Origin: Desulfovibrionaceae bacterium
GTDB taxonomy: Bacteria > Desulfobacterota > Desulfovibrionia > Desulfovibrionales > Desulfovibrionaceae
Length of the DNA: 50,124 nt
NCBI GenBank assembly: GCA_910575755.1
Contig: CAJTFO010000010.1
Span: 1 to 50,124, forward strand
Direction: 5' to 3'
A program made the position numbers and the translations under genes. Shown piece after piece: positions 9,290-17,058 of this stretch; position 1 is the stretch's first letter; each line of letters opens with the position of its first letter. The notes beneath the pieces were generated by a model. It was not told where the DNA came from and did no database searches. It saw only the letters and a program-made list of their open reading frames with translations.

Positions 9290-10385
9290 TGTTTGGGAAC
9301 AGCGTAAGCTGGGGGAGATTGCCGACAAAGTCACAGAAAAAAACACGACATTGCGTTATACGGAAGCACTTACAAACTCGGCTGAATTTGGAATTATAAG
9401 CCAACGCGATTTTTTTGATCATGATGTTGCTAAACTGGGTAGCCTACATGGGTATTATATCGTTAAGGAAGATGATTTTGTTTACAATCCGCGAATATCT
9501 ATCACCGCCCCTGTCGGCCCCATAAATCGAAATAAACTTGGAAAAATAGGAGTAGTTTCACCTCTTTATACAGTCCTTAGAACCATTCAAATAAACAATG
9601 AATTTCTTGAATGGTTCTTCAAAAGTGCTTGCTGGCATTCATTTATGATATTTAATGGGGATTCAGGAGCACGTTCTGACAGATTTACAATAAAAAATTC
9701 TATATTTTTTGAAATGCCTATTCCGTGCCCTTGTTGGATAGAACAAGCCCGTATCGGCATCTTCTTCCGCCATCTCGACCGCCTTATCACCCTTCATCAG
9801 CGTAGTTGTAATTTAACTCCAATAAAGCCTGCGTGTGGGTTTCCTCTGAAAAGAATCGCTTGGGAACAGCGTAAGCTGGGGGAGATTGCCGACAAAGTCA
9901 CAGAAAAAAACACGACATTGCGTTATACGGAAGCACTTACAAACTCGGCTGAATTTGGAATTATAAGCCAACGCGATTTTTTTGATCATGATGTTGCTAA
10001 ACTGGGTAGCCTACATGGGTATTATATCGTTAAGGAAGATGATTTTGTTTACAATCCGCGAATATCTATCACCGCCCCTGTCGGCCCCATAAATCGAAAT
10101 AAACTTGGAAAAATAGGAGTAGTTTCACCTCTTTATACAGTCCTTAGAACCATTCAAATAAACAATGAATTTCTTGAATGGTTCTTCAAAAGTGCTTGCT
10201 GGCATTCATTTATGATATTTAATGGGGATTCAGGAGCACGTTCTGACAGATTTACAATAAAAAATTCTATATTTTTTGAAATGCCTATTCCGTGCCCTTG
10301 TTGGATAGAACAAGCCCGTATCGGCATCTTCTTCCGCCATCTCGACCGCCTTATCACCCTTCATCAGCGTAAGCGTTTTTATTAA
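9290..10385 (+). pseudogene. Spare (silent) hsdS target-recognition cassettes, two tandem copies
   Basis: Two copies of one HsdS half-domain, each WEQRKLGEIADKVTEKN to EQARIGIFFRHLDRLITLHQR, joined by a 19-residue linker. They resemble the conserved borders of active HsdS, but the TRD differs from both of its TRDs. There is no proper N-terminal HsdS start. The only upstream ATG (9243) lies before a terminator hairpin, so translation of the 380-residue open frame through it is unlikely. The frame ends with KRFY 17 bases before the recombinase gene. The layout suggests donor cassettes for recombination with hsdS at 4219-5424. All copies lie in the same orientation as hsdS, so simple inversion cannot exchange them. 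Confidence 0.85.
9293..10371 (+). repeat. 512-bp perfect direct repeat of a TRD cassette
   Basis: 9293-9804 and 9860-10371 appear identical (offset 567 bases), separated by a 55-base spacer not found in hsdS. Identity over 512 bp implies a very recent duplication or ongoing gene conversion. Confidence 0.9.
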
Positions 10386-10401
10386 CCAAGGAGGCAGAAT
10401 C

Positions 10402-11331
10402 ATGTTGAGTACGGTAAAAACAACGGATCTTTTTTCTCAATATTATGAACAATGGGTCAAGGTATATAAAGACGGTGCGGTAAGAAATGTTACAATGAAA
10501 AAATATCTTATGTCTCAGAAATGGATAAAAAAATTGGCGCCAAATCTTCGCGTGTGTGATCTTACCCGTGTAACTTATCAGCAATTAATTAATAGCTATG
10601 CTGTATTTCACGAAAGGCAAACAACTATGGATTTTCATCATCAGCTTAAAGGCGCTATTCTTGATGCCGTTGATGAAGGATTGATCGCAAAAGATCCAAC
10701 ACGTAAAATTATTATCAAGGGTAAACAACCAAGAGAAAAGAAGATAAAATACTTGAATCAATTTGAACTTCATAAACTTTTATCTGATCTGAATCTTCAT
10801 AAGGGGATATGCTGGGACTGGCTTATTCTTCTCGTAGCAAAAACAGGAATACGTTTTTCAGAAGCATTGGCTATTACCCCAAAAGATTTTGATTTTGCTC
10901 ATCAAACCTTATCCATCAGCAAAACATGGGATTATAAGGGAAGTGGAGGTTTTCTTCCAACAAAAAATGTATCGTCAGTACGAAAAATTCAGATTGACTG
11001 GCAGACTGTTATTCAATTTTCAGAACTTGTTAAAAATATGCCTCCAGCAGATCCTATATTTGTAATAAAAGAGCAAATGTATAACTCAACCGCAAATGCA
11101 ATTCTCGCACGACATTGTAAAAATGTTGGAATACCTGTTATTTCCATTCATGGCTTGCGGCATACCCACGCTTCGTTACTGTTATTTGCCGGAGTATCAA
11201 TTGCCAGTGTCGCACGCCGACTTGGACATTCCAGCATGACGACAACACAAAAAACATATCTGCATATTATCCATGAACTGGAAAACCAGGATATTGATTT
11301 GGTTATGCGTTCCATATCAAGTCTTAGCTGA
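10402..11331 (+). CDS. Tyrosine recombinase linked to the hsdS cassettes
   Basis: 309 residues. An N-terminal SAM-like core-binding domain (YYEQWVKVYKDGAVRNVT, residues 14-110) precedes a full catalytic domain: Arg in KTGIRFSEAL at about 157, HGLRHTH (His-x-x-Arg) at about 251, LGHSS at about 275 and the nucleophile Tyr in TQKTYLHI at about 287. It is of the phage-integrase/XerC class and unrelated in detail to the P4-type integrases of the islands. The start has a strong AAGGAGG Shine-Dalgarno sequence at 10389-10395. Lying 17 bases after the spare TRD cassettes, it is the natural candidate for an enzyme that shuffles TRDs at the CAGCGTAAG borders. Similar recombinases next to hsdS loci invert or exchange TRDs in Firmicutes. 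Function inferred from context. Confidence 0.85.
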   Translation: MLSTVKTTDLFSQYYEQWVKVYKDGAVRNVTMKKYLMSQKWIKKLAPNLRVCDLTRVTYQQLINSYAVFHERQTTMDFHHQLKGAILDAVDEGLIAKDPTRKIIIKGKQPREKKIKYLNQFELHKLLSDLNLHKGICWDWLILLVAKTGIRFSEALAITPKDFDFAHQTLSISKTWDYKGSGGFLPTKNVSSVRKIQIDWQTVIQFSELVKNMPPADPIFVIKEQMYNSTANAILARHCKNVGIPVISIHGLRHTHASLLLFAGVSIASVARRLGHSSMTTTQKTYLHIIHELENQDIDLVMRSISSLS

Positions 11332-11403
11332 AAGGTTTGTCACCACGATTTGCTTTAGCTGATGAAGGGCAAAAAGCAATGCCATGAAAAAAATATTGTA
11401 AAT

Positions 11404-12012
11404 TCAATTTGTCAGGAGATAAAGAGTTATCAGACACCCTACTATAAGAAAAAATAGTGCGATTACACCTTTTGACCATTCTGATATTTTTCCTTCAGCG
11501 AGGCTCAGTATGGTCATAGCGGCGTAAAATACACTCATCGCGAGACACAGCCCGCTGATGAGCCAGCCGGAGGGCATGTGCAGAACCTCCGCCAAAGGAA
11601 AATCTCTCCCTCTGTCGATGCGGAAGCCCGCCCAGAGCATCAGGCTCCCGTAGGCCAGCAGGCAGATCAGGGCAAGCAATCCCATCGGCACCAGCCTGGC
11701 GTATTGGATTTTGGAGGCAAGGTATCGCGCTTCCTTCACCACGCAGTCGGTGAGCCGTGCTTGCGCGGCGGCGGTTTCCTTTTCGGCGGCAGCGGCCATG
11801 CCGTCCATGATGGTTTTGGAGGCTCCGGCGATTTTCTCCGGCAACACCTCATAGTAGACGCGCTGATATTCCATTGCGGCCAGCAGCGGCCAGAGCGCGT
11901 CATCCTCCCGGAGATTCAGCTTGTTGCCGACCTCCCGCAGACGAGCCGCTTCCGCTTCAGACAATTCCCTGCCGCACACCTTGCCGAGATCAATCACAGT
12001 ATCCAGGCTCAT
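11404..12012 (-). CDS. Membrane protein of the mobilisation module, unknown function
   Basis: 202 residues. The first 100 are soluble and helical (many Ala, Glu, Lys). Three hydrophobic segments follow, at about 109-127 (LVPMGLLALICLLAYGSLML), 150-170 and 183-200. The start codon overlaps the stop of the ParA-like gene (ATGA), so the two are translationally coupled and probably work together. I do not recognise the family. A membrane partner for the ParA-like ATPase, perhaps linking the relaxosome to the host ICE coupling protein, is a guess. The last gene of the mob operon; it converges on the recombinase gene across a 72-base gap. Confidence 0.7.
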   Translation of the reverse strand: MSLDTVIDLGKVCGRELSEAEAARLREVGNKLNLREDDALWPLLAAMEYQRVYYEVLPEKIAGASKTIMDGMAAAAEKETAAAQARLTDCVVKEARYLASKIQYARLVPMGLLALICLLAYGSLMLWAGFRIDRGRDFPLAEVLHMPSGWLISGLCLAMSVFYAAMTILSLAEGKISEWSKGVIALFFLIVGCLITLYLLTN

Positions 12013-12713
12013 GACGCTTCTCCCATGACGGAATCAAACATCTTCGCGCAGAGCGCCCGCCAGCGCTGCAATTCCGCCCGTGTGCCGAAGGGCATTTCAG
12101 GAAGGGCGGCGCGGATGGACATGCGTCTGGAATACAGCCAGTCGGCCACGCGGTTGCCGACCGTCGGAAAGTCCAGCGTCCTGCCGTTCTTTTCAATCGC
12201 TTCCCGTGCCTTGGAAGAGTTATACATATCAAAACGCCGCGCTTCACCGAAATACAGGTTCCGACAAACGTGGATGGGCACATCCGTGAACACTTCCTGA
12301 AAGGAGTGCAAAAGCTCGATGGAATCCCGATGGCGATTGATAATCCAGAAAACCGTCAACTCCCGCCGCATCTCCCGCAGGGCTTCCTTCATGATGTCGC
12401 CGTAACTGGCCGTGCTGGTCTTGGTGCGGGCGGCGGCGTTGATGACCACGGCATGATCCGGGTAGTTCTGCACAGTATCCAGCAGGTCGGCCCAGCCGTC
12501 GGCATCGTCCAGACTGTTCAGACGGCAGAGCAGGTTCGGCAGGGCAAGATCCTTGTGCGCCTTGAACACGTCCGGGTTGTCGGTGTCCGTATCCACAAGC
12601 AGGACGTTCATTTCACGGTTGAGCAGATAGTCCACGAGGGCGAAGGAAAAGAGACTCTTGCCGACGCCGCCTTTGCTGCCGCCGACATAGAATACGCTGT
12701 TCTGGATGTTCAT
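12009..12713 (-). CDS. ParA/MinD-like ATPase of the mobilisation module
   Basis: 234 residues from the ATG at 12713, which has GGAG 10 bases upstream; a TTG two codons earlier is possible. The N terminus FYVGGSKGGVGKSLFSFALV contains the deviant Walker A (KGGVGKS) of ParA/MinD ATPases. VLLVDTDTDNPD is the A-prime/switch region, and HAVVINAAART a probable Walker B strand. It overlaps both neighbours and is therefore part of one operon with the relaxase. ParA-like proteins in mob modules may position or load the relaxosome; no ParB partner is visible, which argues against plasmid-type partition. Confidence 0.8.
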   Translation of the reverse strand: MNIQNSVFYVGGSKGGVGKSLFSFALVDYLLNREMNVLLVDTDTDNPDVFKAHKDLALPNLLCRLNSLDDADGWADLLDTVQNYPDHAVVINAAARTKTSTASYGDIMKEALREMRRELTVFWIINRHRDSIELLHSFQEVFTDVPIHVCRNLYFGEARRFDMYNSSKAREAIEKNGRTLDFPTVGNRVADWLYSRRMSIRAALPEMPFGTRAELQRWRALCAKMFDSVMGEAS

Positions 12714-12715
12714 GA

Positions 12716-13087
12716 TCAAAGCTCCGAATCGGGTTTGTCCGGCGTATAGTAGGCCGGAGTATCCTGTTCAGGTTTGCGCTCCTTGGGAGGAAGCGCCGCT
12801 GGCTTTGTCTGTTCAGGCCGGGGTTTCGGTTCACGTTTACGCGGAGCCGCCTTCGCGGGAAGCACCTTTGCCCGGATGACGGGCGCGGGAATGACCACAT
12901 TGCCCTGAGCCATGATGTCCACCAGTTCCCTCACCGTGTATCCCTTCTCAATCGCTTTCAGGATATTGGCGTTGAGCAGTTCGGCGGCTTCCTCCCGCGT
13001 TTTGCCGAGATTTTTGTCCGGCAAATCATCGAGGATTTTCCGCATGGCATTGATGTCTTTCACCGGAATACGCTTGAATTTTCCCAT
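12716..13087 (-). CDS. Small basic protein of the mobilisation module, unknown function
   Basis: 123 residues. The first 75 look helical and could form a DNA-binding fold (TREEAAELLNANILKAIEKG, then YTVRELVDIMAQGNVVI). The tail is a Pro/Lys/Arg-rich linker (AAPRKREPKPRPEQTKPAA). The start has a GGGGGA sequence 5 bases upstream, and the stop overlaps the region of the parA-like start. Position between relaxase and ParA suggests a relaxosome accessory protein or a regulator of the operon. Family not recognised. Confidence 0.65.
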   Translation of the reverse strand: MGKFKRIPVKDINAMRKILDDLPDKNLGKTREEAAELLNANILKAIEKGYTVRELVDIMAQGNVVIPAPVIRAKVLPAKAAPRKREPKPRPEQTKPAALPPKERKPEQDTPAYYTPDKPDSEL

Positions 13088-13097
13088 GCGTTTCCCC

Positions 13098-14312
13098 CTA
13101 TCTCATTCGCCTGCGCGGTCGGTTCTGCCGTTCCCGCTCTATGCGCCGCTTTTCAAGGTCGCCAACAAAGTCTGCAAGCTGCTGTACACTTCGCTGACAT
13201 CGGTGAACAATCGCTTCAAGGTGCGCAATTCCGTCTGAATCAGCATCTGCTTGTCCTCCAGTACGTCGATCCTCGTGCCGAAGGCCGTCAGCCGGGCGTT
13301 GCAGTTCTCCTCCATCCGTTTCAGGCACTGCGTCAGCATCCGTTCGGTTTCGGTCATGAAGGGTATCCTCCTGAATCCGGGGCAAAAGAAGTGCTTCCTC
13401 GTCGGGAAGCTGTTTCCATTTTGCCGGATAGCGTTTGATGTTGCAGGCGGCGCGCTTTTCAATGACGCGATCAAAATCCTGTTGCAGACGGGCGACCATG
13501 CGCCGCGCTGTTTCCCGCTTCTTTTCTTCGGGTTCTTCCTCCAGAGCTGCTTTGGGCGTCCAGGCGGCGGCGTAGAAACCGCCTTTGAAGCGCATCTTCA
13601 TGCCGCTGTCCGGGGCGATGACGCTGATGTAGTCCCTGCCTTCGCGGTTGATGCGCAGTCCCTGTTCCTTCAGGGCGTTCAGAACATCCGTCCGATCCCG
13701 GATAAGCCCCTGTGTCACTTTCTCCTTGAGAAAGACATGGATGACTTCCTTTGCCCGATCGCGGTCGCTTTCCCTGATTTCCTTGCCCCATCTCGCCATT
13801 CGCGCCTTGAACAGGTCGGCCTTTTTGGGAAGCTCGTCCCGTGCTCGCGCCGGATCGTCGGGCCGCGCCCAGCCTTCGCGCCAGTTGAAGAGATCGCGGA
13901 AGACATCAAAATCCTTCTGCCAGCCGGGAGGACAGGCGTTGAAATCCTTGCCGCTGGAAAGCTCCAGTCGCGGAATGAGGAAATGCAGCTCGTGATGCCC
14001 GGCATGGGTATGCCGTACCCAGAGGATATTGCGCTGATCCGCTTCCAGACCGGCGAAGGCTACGCGCTCAAAGGCGTCCATGACTTCCTCTTCCTGTGCC
14101 TCGCTGATTTTCTCATCCGGATGCCACGACAGAACGCCGGAGGTGAATTTCCATCGCCGCTCTATGCTGTCGATAAGCGTGCGGGTCATGGCGGGATCGC
14201 CGCGCAGCACATGGGGCGGGGCTGTGTCTCTCCCCGGATAATCCGGGCGTACAAGATAGCGGCTGGGCTTGTCGCCTTCCCCGGTGCCATGCGGAAAGAC
14301 TTTCATCAGCAT
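13098..14312 (-). CDS. mobA: ColE1/MOBP5-like relaxase (MobA)
   Basis: 404 residues. A relaxase nicks oriT and stays covalently bound to the 5' end for transfer. The N terminus follows ColE1 MbeA closely: PSRYLV with the probable nucleophile Tyr at about residue 19, VLRGDP, FTSGVLSW and ERVAFAGLEADQ. The metal-site segment is RHTHAGHHELHFLIPRLEL at about 99-117, with His-x6-Glu-Leu-His where ColE1 enzymes have His, Glu, Asn (the HEN motif); here the Asn is His. The C-terminal half is basic and helical and overlaps mobD in another frame. It overlaps mobC by a few bases. With mobC and mobD this makes a complete relaxosome set, but no coupling protein or pore is encoded in island A, so transfer must use a resident T4SS. 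Confidence 0.9.
   Translation of the reverse strand: MLMKVFPHGTGEGDKPSRYLVRPDYPGRDTAPPHVLRGDPAMTRTLIDSIERRWKFTSGVLSWHPDEKISEAQEEEVMDAFERVAFAGLEADQRNILWVRHTHAGHHELHFLIPRLELSSGKDFNACPPGWQKDFDVFRDLFNWREGWARPDDPARARDELPKKADLFKARMARWGKEIRESDRDRAKEVIHVFLKEKVTQGLIRDRTDVLNALKEQGLRINREGRDYISVIAPDSGMKMRFKGGFYAAAWTPKAALEEEPEEKKRETARRMVARLQQDFDRVIEKRAACNIKRYPAKWKQLPDEEALLLPRIQEDTLHDRNRTDADAVPETDGGELQRPADGLRHEDRRTGGQADADSDGIAHLEAIVHRCQRSVQQLADFVGDLEKRRIERERQNRPRRRMR
13139..13357 (-). CDS. MbeD/MobD-like coiled-coil protein nested inside mobA
   Basis: 72 residues from the ATG at 13357, in a different frame within the 3' part of mobA. A strong AGGAGG Shine-Dalgarno sequence lies 9 bases upstream. The protein (MTETERMLTQCLKRMEENC, then TRIDVLEDKQMLIQTELR) is a long amphipathic helix, as in ColE1 MbeD, which is also encoded inside mbeA. 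The matching arrangement, the strong ribosome site and the heptad pattern make it a real overlapping gene rather than a shadow. In ColE1-like plasmids MbeD helps mobilisation and has been linked to entry exclusion. Confidence 0.75.
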   Translation of the reverse strand: MTETERMLTQCLKRMEENCNARLTAFGTRIDVLEDKQMLIQTELRTLKRLFTDVSEVYSSLQTLLATLKSGA

Positions 14313-14656
14313 GGCTCGGCCTCCGGGTCATCTTCTGTCGAAGCGCATGACGCGAACTCGGCAATACGCCGTTCGATATCCGCCAGCGCCGTCAATATCT
14401 CCACGGCTTCCGCCGCCCGCTTGCAGGTGTTGGCCCATCTCGCAAGCTGATTGATGTTCGCGCCGATGCGGGCCAGTTCCCGCAATCGCCGTTTCTCTTC
14501 CGGCGTTTTCCGCAGGCGAATGCCAAGGCAGGTCTGGCGGATGTAATCCGACATGCTCATGCCGTGCAGCCCGGCGTTGAAGCGGAGGATGTCGCGCTCC
14601 TCCGGGAACACGCGCACGATGACGGCGGCGGTGCGGACGGGCTTGACGCGCTTCAC
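14306..14656 (-). CDS. mobC: MobC-like relaxosome accessory protein
   Basis: 116 residues from a GTG start at 14656; an equivalent GTG context is kept in the decayed copy in island B. The N-terminal VIVRVFPEERDILRFNAGLH and GMSMSDYIRQTCLG look like a ribbon-helix-helix DNA-binding region. The rest, TPEEKRRLRELARIGANINQ followed by LARWAN, is the typical MobC helical segment. MobC binds oriT and helps the relaxase melt and nick DNA. It is the first gene of the mob operon, directly after the candidate oriT, and overlaps mobA. Confidence 0.85.
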   Translation of the reverse strand: MKRVKPVRTAAVIVRVFPEERDILRFNAGLHGMSMSDYIRQTCLGIRLRKTPEEKRRLRELARIGANINQLARWANTCKRAAEAVEILTALADIERRIAEFASCASTEDDPEAEPC

Positions 14657-14689
14657 CGCTTTCCCTGCCTTTGGGCTTTCCGGGGTTCA

Positions 14690-14800
14690 AAGGGGCATGG
14701 CCCCTTGTCAGCCGTGAGGCCATACGCGCAGCGTATAGACGAAACGTAGGCTGGCCCTCGGAGACAATGCCGGACGAAAGAACAGGCATCCGTGCGAAAA
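14690..14800 (-). other. Candidate oriT of island A
   Basis: Lies just upstream of mobC, where ColE1-like oriTs are found. It contains the hairpins AAGGGGC-ATG-GCCCCTT (14690-14706) and ATACGC-GCA-GCGTAT (14722-14736), followed by ACGTAGGCTGGCCCTCGGAG, with CTGG as in the ColE1 nick region. The second hairpin and the CTGG segment are kept almost unchanged in island B (about 40870-40935), where the neighbouring mobC has decayed. The nick position is not determined. Confidence 0.6.
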
Positions 14801-15365
14801 CGAGGACACATGATGCGACCATCGGGAATGCGGTAAGTGCGTATCGGCTGTGGAGCGAAGTTGTATACGGCGTGTCGCTGGTGGGTATGACGACGGTGCC
14901 GGGTAAGTATCCGGCTCATGGGAAAACGGTATGCGGCGAATGCCTGAACGCTATGCGCAAGCCGTGTAGGCAGTATCCGACGCAAGGCAAGATCGGCATA
15001 ACACACATGACGGCGCGGACATCTGAAGGCCGGGCGGAAGGCAACGCCACATGTATCGGTAAAACTCTGCGGAGCACAAGCCGGGGCGGCCGTGCAAGTA
15101 TTGTTATCCCCGCCGCATGTCGGTATGCGGGAAAACCGTGAGCGGCGGGAAACGCTTTTTTGTGTCTTTGTGCTTTTGGCCTGCGGACTTCCTTTGACCG
15201 AGCCCCCGCCGGAGGCTTCCTCGTCCGTCGCCCGCGAGTATATGAGGCCGGAAGCCAGGGCATGAACGTCAAGGCCCGCGAAGCGGCCCGACAGGGCATG
15301 GCCTTGACCGAATGCCCGCTTCCGGCACCCATGCGGGTGTGACGGACGAAGAGCCGGGAAAGAAA
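14801..15365. other. Conserved non-coding block shared with island B
   Basis: No convincing gene in about 570 bases. The block is present in inverted orientation in island B (about 40290-40835) at high identity, but the open frames in the two copies diverge by frameshifts, so selection is not on a protein. Short G/C-rich inverted repeats occur, for example around GGCCCGCGAAGCGGCCC at about 15274-15290. It may be part of an extended oriT or a structured leader. Confidence 0.5.
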
Positions 15366-15371
15366 TGGAAA

Positions 15372-15575
15372 TCATTTTTCCTCCGGTTCGGCAGTGAGCT
15401 TTTCCAGAAGAGCGGCAATATCCGCTGCCCTCCACGCCGTTGTGCGCGGGCCGAGTTTGACGGGTTTCGGATACCGACCACTTTTGCAGCCCGCCCACCA
15501 CGCGCTGCGGCTGACGGGAATGAGCGCGAGTACCTGCGGCAAGCGAAGCAGAGCATTACTGGATATATTTTGCAT
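15372..15575 (-). CDS. AlpA-family excisionase/regulator of island A
   Basis: 67 residues: LLRLPQVLALIPVSRSAWWA, GRYPKPVKLGPRTTAWR and DIAALLEKL form the winged helix-turn-helix of the AlpA family (MerR-like fold). In P4-like islands AlpA proteins act as excisionase or switch on integrase expression. SD AAAGGAG lies 8 bases before the ATG. The downstream oriT block and upstream 277-base AT-rich gap (15576-15852, carrying TTGTG/TGTTG-type repeats around 15720-15760) separate it from the integrases. Very similar to the AlpA of island B at 44185-44412. Confidence 0.85.
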   Translation of the reverse strand: MQNISSNALLRLPQVLALIPVSRSAWWAGCKSGRYPKPVKLGPRTTAWRAADIAALLEKLTAEPEEK

Positions 15576-15852
15576 GGATGTTCTCCTTTCTGGTTAGGTT
15601 CGGCACAGCATATCATGGCTTTTTCCGTCTCTTCTGATTTGAGGTTCCCACATACAGTGGAATATATCCAATACTGTCCTGTGAGATACATGTTATGTTC
15701 AAAAAAAATCCACAATACCACTTGACATATTTTTGTGTTTGAATGTGTTGTTGTGTAACTTGTTGAAATTATATGATTATAAATGCACATAATGACAATA
15801 TTTTTACTGGGTTGTATTGGACGTATTTGTCCATTGCTGACCGTAACAGACA

Positions 15853-17058
15853 TCACAGCACTTCAGTGTCCTTCTGTGCATCTTCGCGCAGGCTGTCCAA
15901 AAAGTCGGCCCATGCCTGCATCATGTGGTGTCGCTGGGGAAGATATTGGGCATGATTGTAGGCGATGCGGGACGTGTCCTTTTCCTTGTGAGCCAGTTGC
16001 CGTTCAATCCAGTCCGGGTCAAAGCCCTGTTCATTGAGCAGGGTTGAGGCCATAGACCGGAAGCCATGAATGCACATATCCTCCTTGCCGTATCCCAGGG
16101 CACGCAATGCCTGTAACGGTGTGGAATAGTGAATGGGCTTCCTCACACTGTTTCTTGAGGGAAAAAGGTATGTTCCACCCCCGGTGACGGCATGAAGCTC
16201 CTTGAGAATGGCAACAGCCTGCGATGACAGCGGGACGATGTGCGGCTTTCGCAGCTTCATGCGTTCGGCCGGTATGTGCCATTCCCGTGTTTCCAGATTG
16301 AACTCGCTCCATTCGGCGCGGACAAGTTCGGCGGAACGGACAAAGAGCAGAGGAAAAAGGCGCAGCGCGCACCTGACCTGAAAATGTCCGTGATAGTTGT
16401 CCAGCCTGTTCAGAAGCACACCGATTTTTTCAGCGGAAACGATGGTGGCCCTGTGCCTTCCCTGATGCGGACGTATGGCTCCGCGAAGATCGGCGGCAAT
16501 GTTGCGCGTCACTCTGCCTGTGGCAACGGCGTAGCGGAAAACCATGCCGCAATACTGGATGATTCTGTGGGCGATAAGCTCCTTTCCCTTTCTTTCAAGC
16601 GGCTTGAGTATCAGCAGCAGGTCTTGCGCCGTGACCTCGGAAATGGGCTTCCGTTTCAAAGTGGGGAAAAGATGGAGTTCGAACGTGGACAGTTTCCGCT
16701 TTCTGTCTTTTGGGGAATTGTGGATTGTCTGCGTTTCATGCCATTCACGGACAACATGCTCGAAGGTATTGATTTCCGCGAGGAGGGCGGCGTTTTTCAT
16801 ATCCTTCTTGCGTTTGCCCGGATCAATGCCGTCGGCAAGCAGCTTTTTTGCCTCATTCCGTTTTGTCCGGGCATCCTTCAGGGAGACAATCGGATATTCC
16901 CCGAAACTGAGCAGCTTTTCCTTGTCGTTGAAGCGGTATGCCATGCGCCAGAGTTTTGAGCCTGTCTTGGCGACATAAAGGTACAGGCCGCCGCCGTCCG
17001 CGTACTTTTTCGCTTTTTCAGCGGGCTTCAGATTTCTGATTTGGGTATCGGTCAGCAT
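15853..17058 (-). CDS. int: P4-type tyrosine integrase of island A (catalytically complete)
   Basis: 401 residues from the ATG at 17058; a longer open frame to 17166 lies inside the upstream integrase and is not used. The N-terminal arm-binding domain (MLTDTQIRNLKPAEKAKKYA, DGGGLYLYV) is of the DUF4102 type. Catalytic residues are all present: Arg in LLFVRSAEL, His-x-x-Arg in IHGFRSMAST, LAHKE and the nucleophile Tyr in SRIAYNHAQYL. The start overlaps the last 7 bases of the upstream integrase, and its GGGAGG ribosome site is inside that gene, so the two are translationally coupled. Probably the enzyme that inserts and excises island A at TTGTAGTT. Confidence 0.9.
   Translation of the reverse strand: MLTDTQIRNLKPAEKAKKYADGGGLYLYVAKTGSKLWRMAYRFNDKEKLLSFGEYPIVSLKDARTKRNEAKKLLADGIDPGKRKKDMKNAALLAEINTFEHVVREWHETQTIHNSPKDRKRKLSTFELHLFPTLKRKPISEVTAQDLLLILKPLERKGKELIAHRIIQYCGMVFRYAVATGRVTRNIAADLRGAIRPHQGRHRATIVSAEKIGVLLNRLDNYHGHFQVRCALRLFPLLFVRSAELVRAEWSEFNLETREWHIPAERMKLRKPHIVPLSSQAVAILKELHAVTGGGTYLFPSRNSVRKPIHYSTPLQALRALGYGKEDMCIHGFRSMASTLLNEQGFDPDWIERQLAHKEKDTSRIAYNHAQYLPQRHHMMQAWADFLDSLREDAQKDTEVL

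Noticed and set aside
9243..10385. A second functional hsdS starting at ATG 9243
   Set aside because: The start precedes a terminator hairpin, the N-terminal HsdS segment is missing and the frame is a tandem of one half-domain.
4219..10385. Invertible hsdS shufflon
   Set aside because: All TRD cassettes and borders are in the same orientation; I found no inverted copy, so inversion cannot switch them.
11578..14450. Long plus-strand open frames opposite the mob genes
   Set aside because: Antisense shadows in GC-rich DNA of parA-like, mobA and mobC genes with clear motifs.
14653..15501. 282-codon minus-strand open frame over the oriT-like region
   Set aside because: The corresponding region in island B is broken into different frames and the sequence is low in protein-like character; the block is better read as non-coding.
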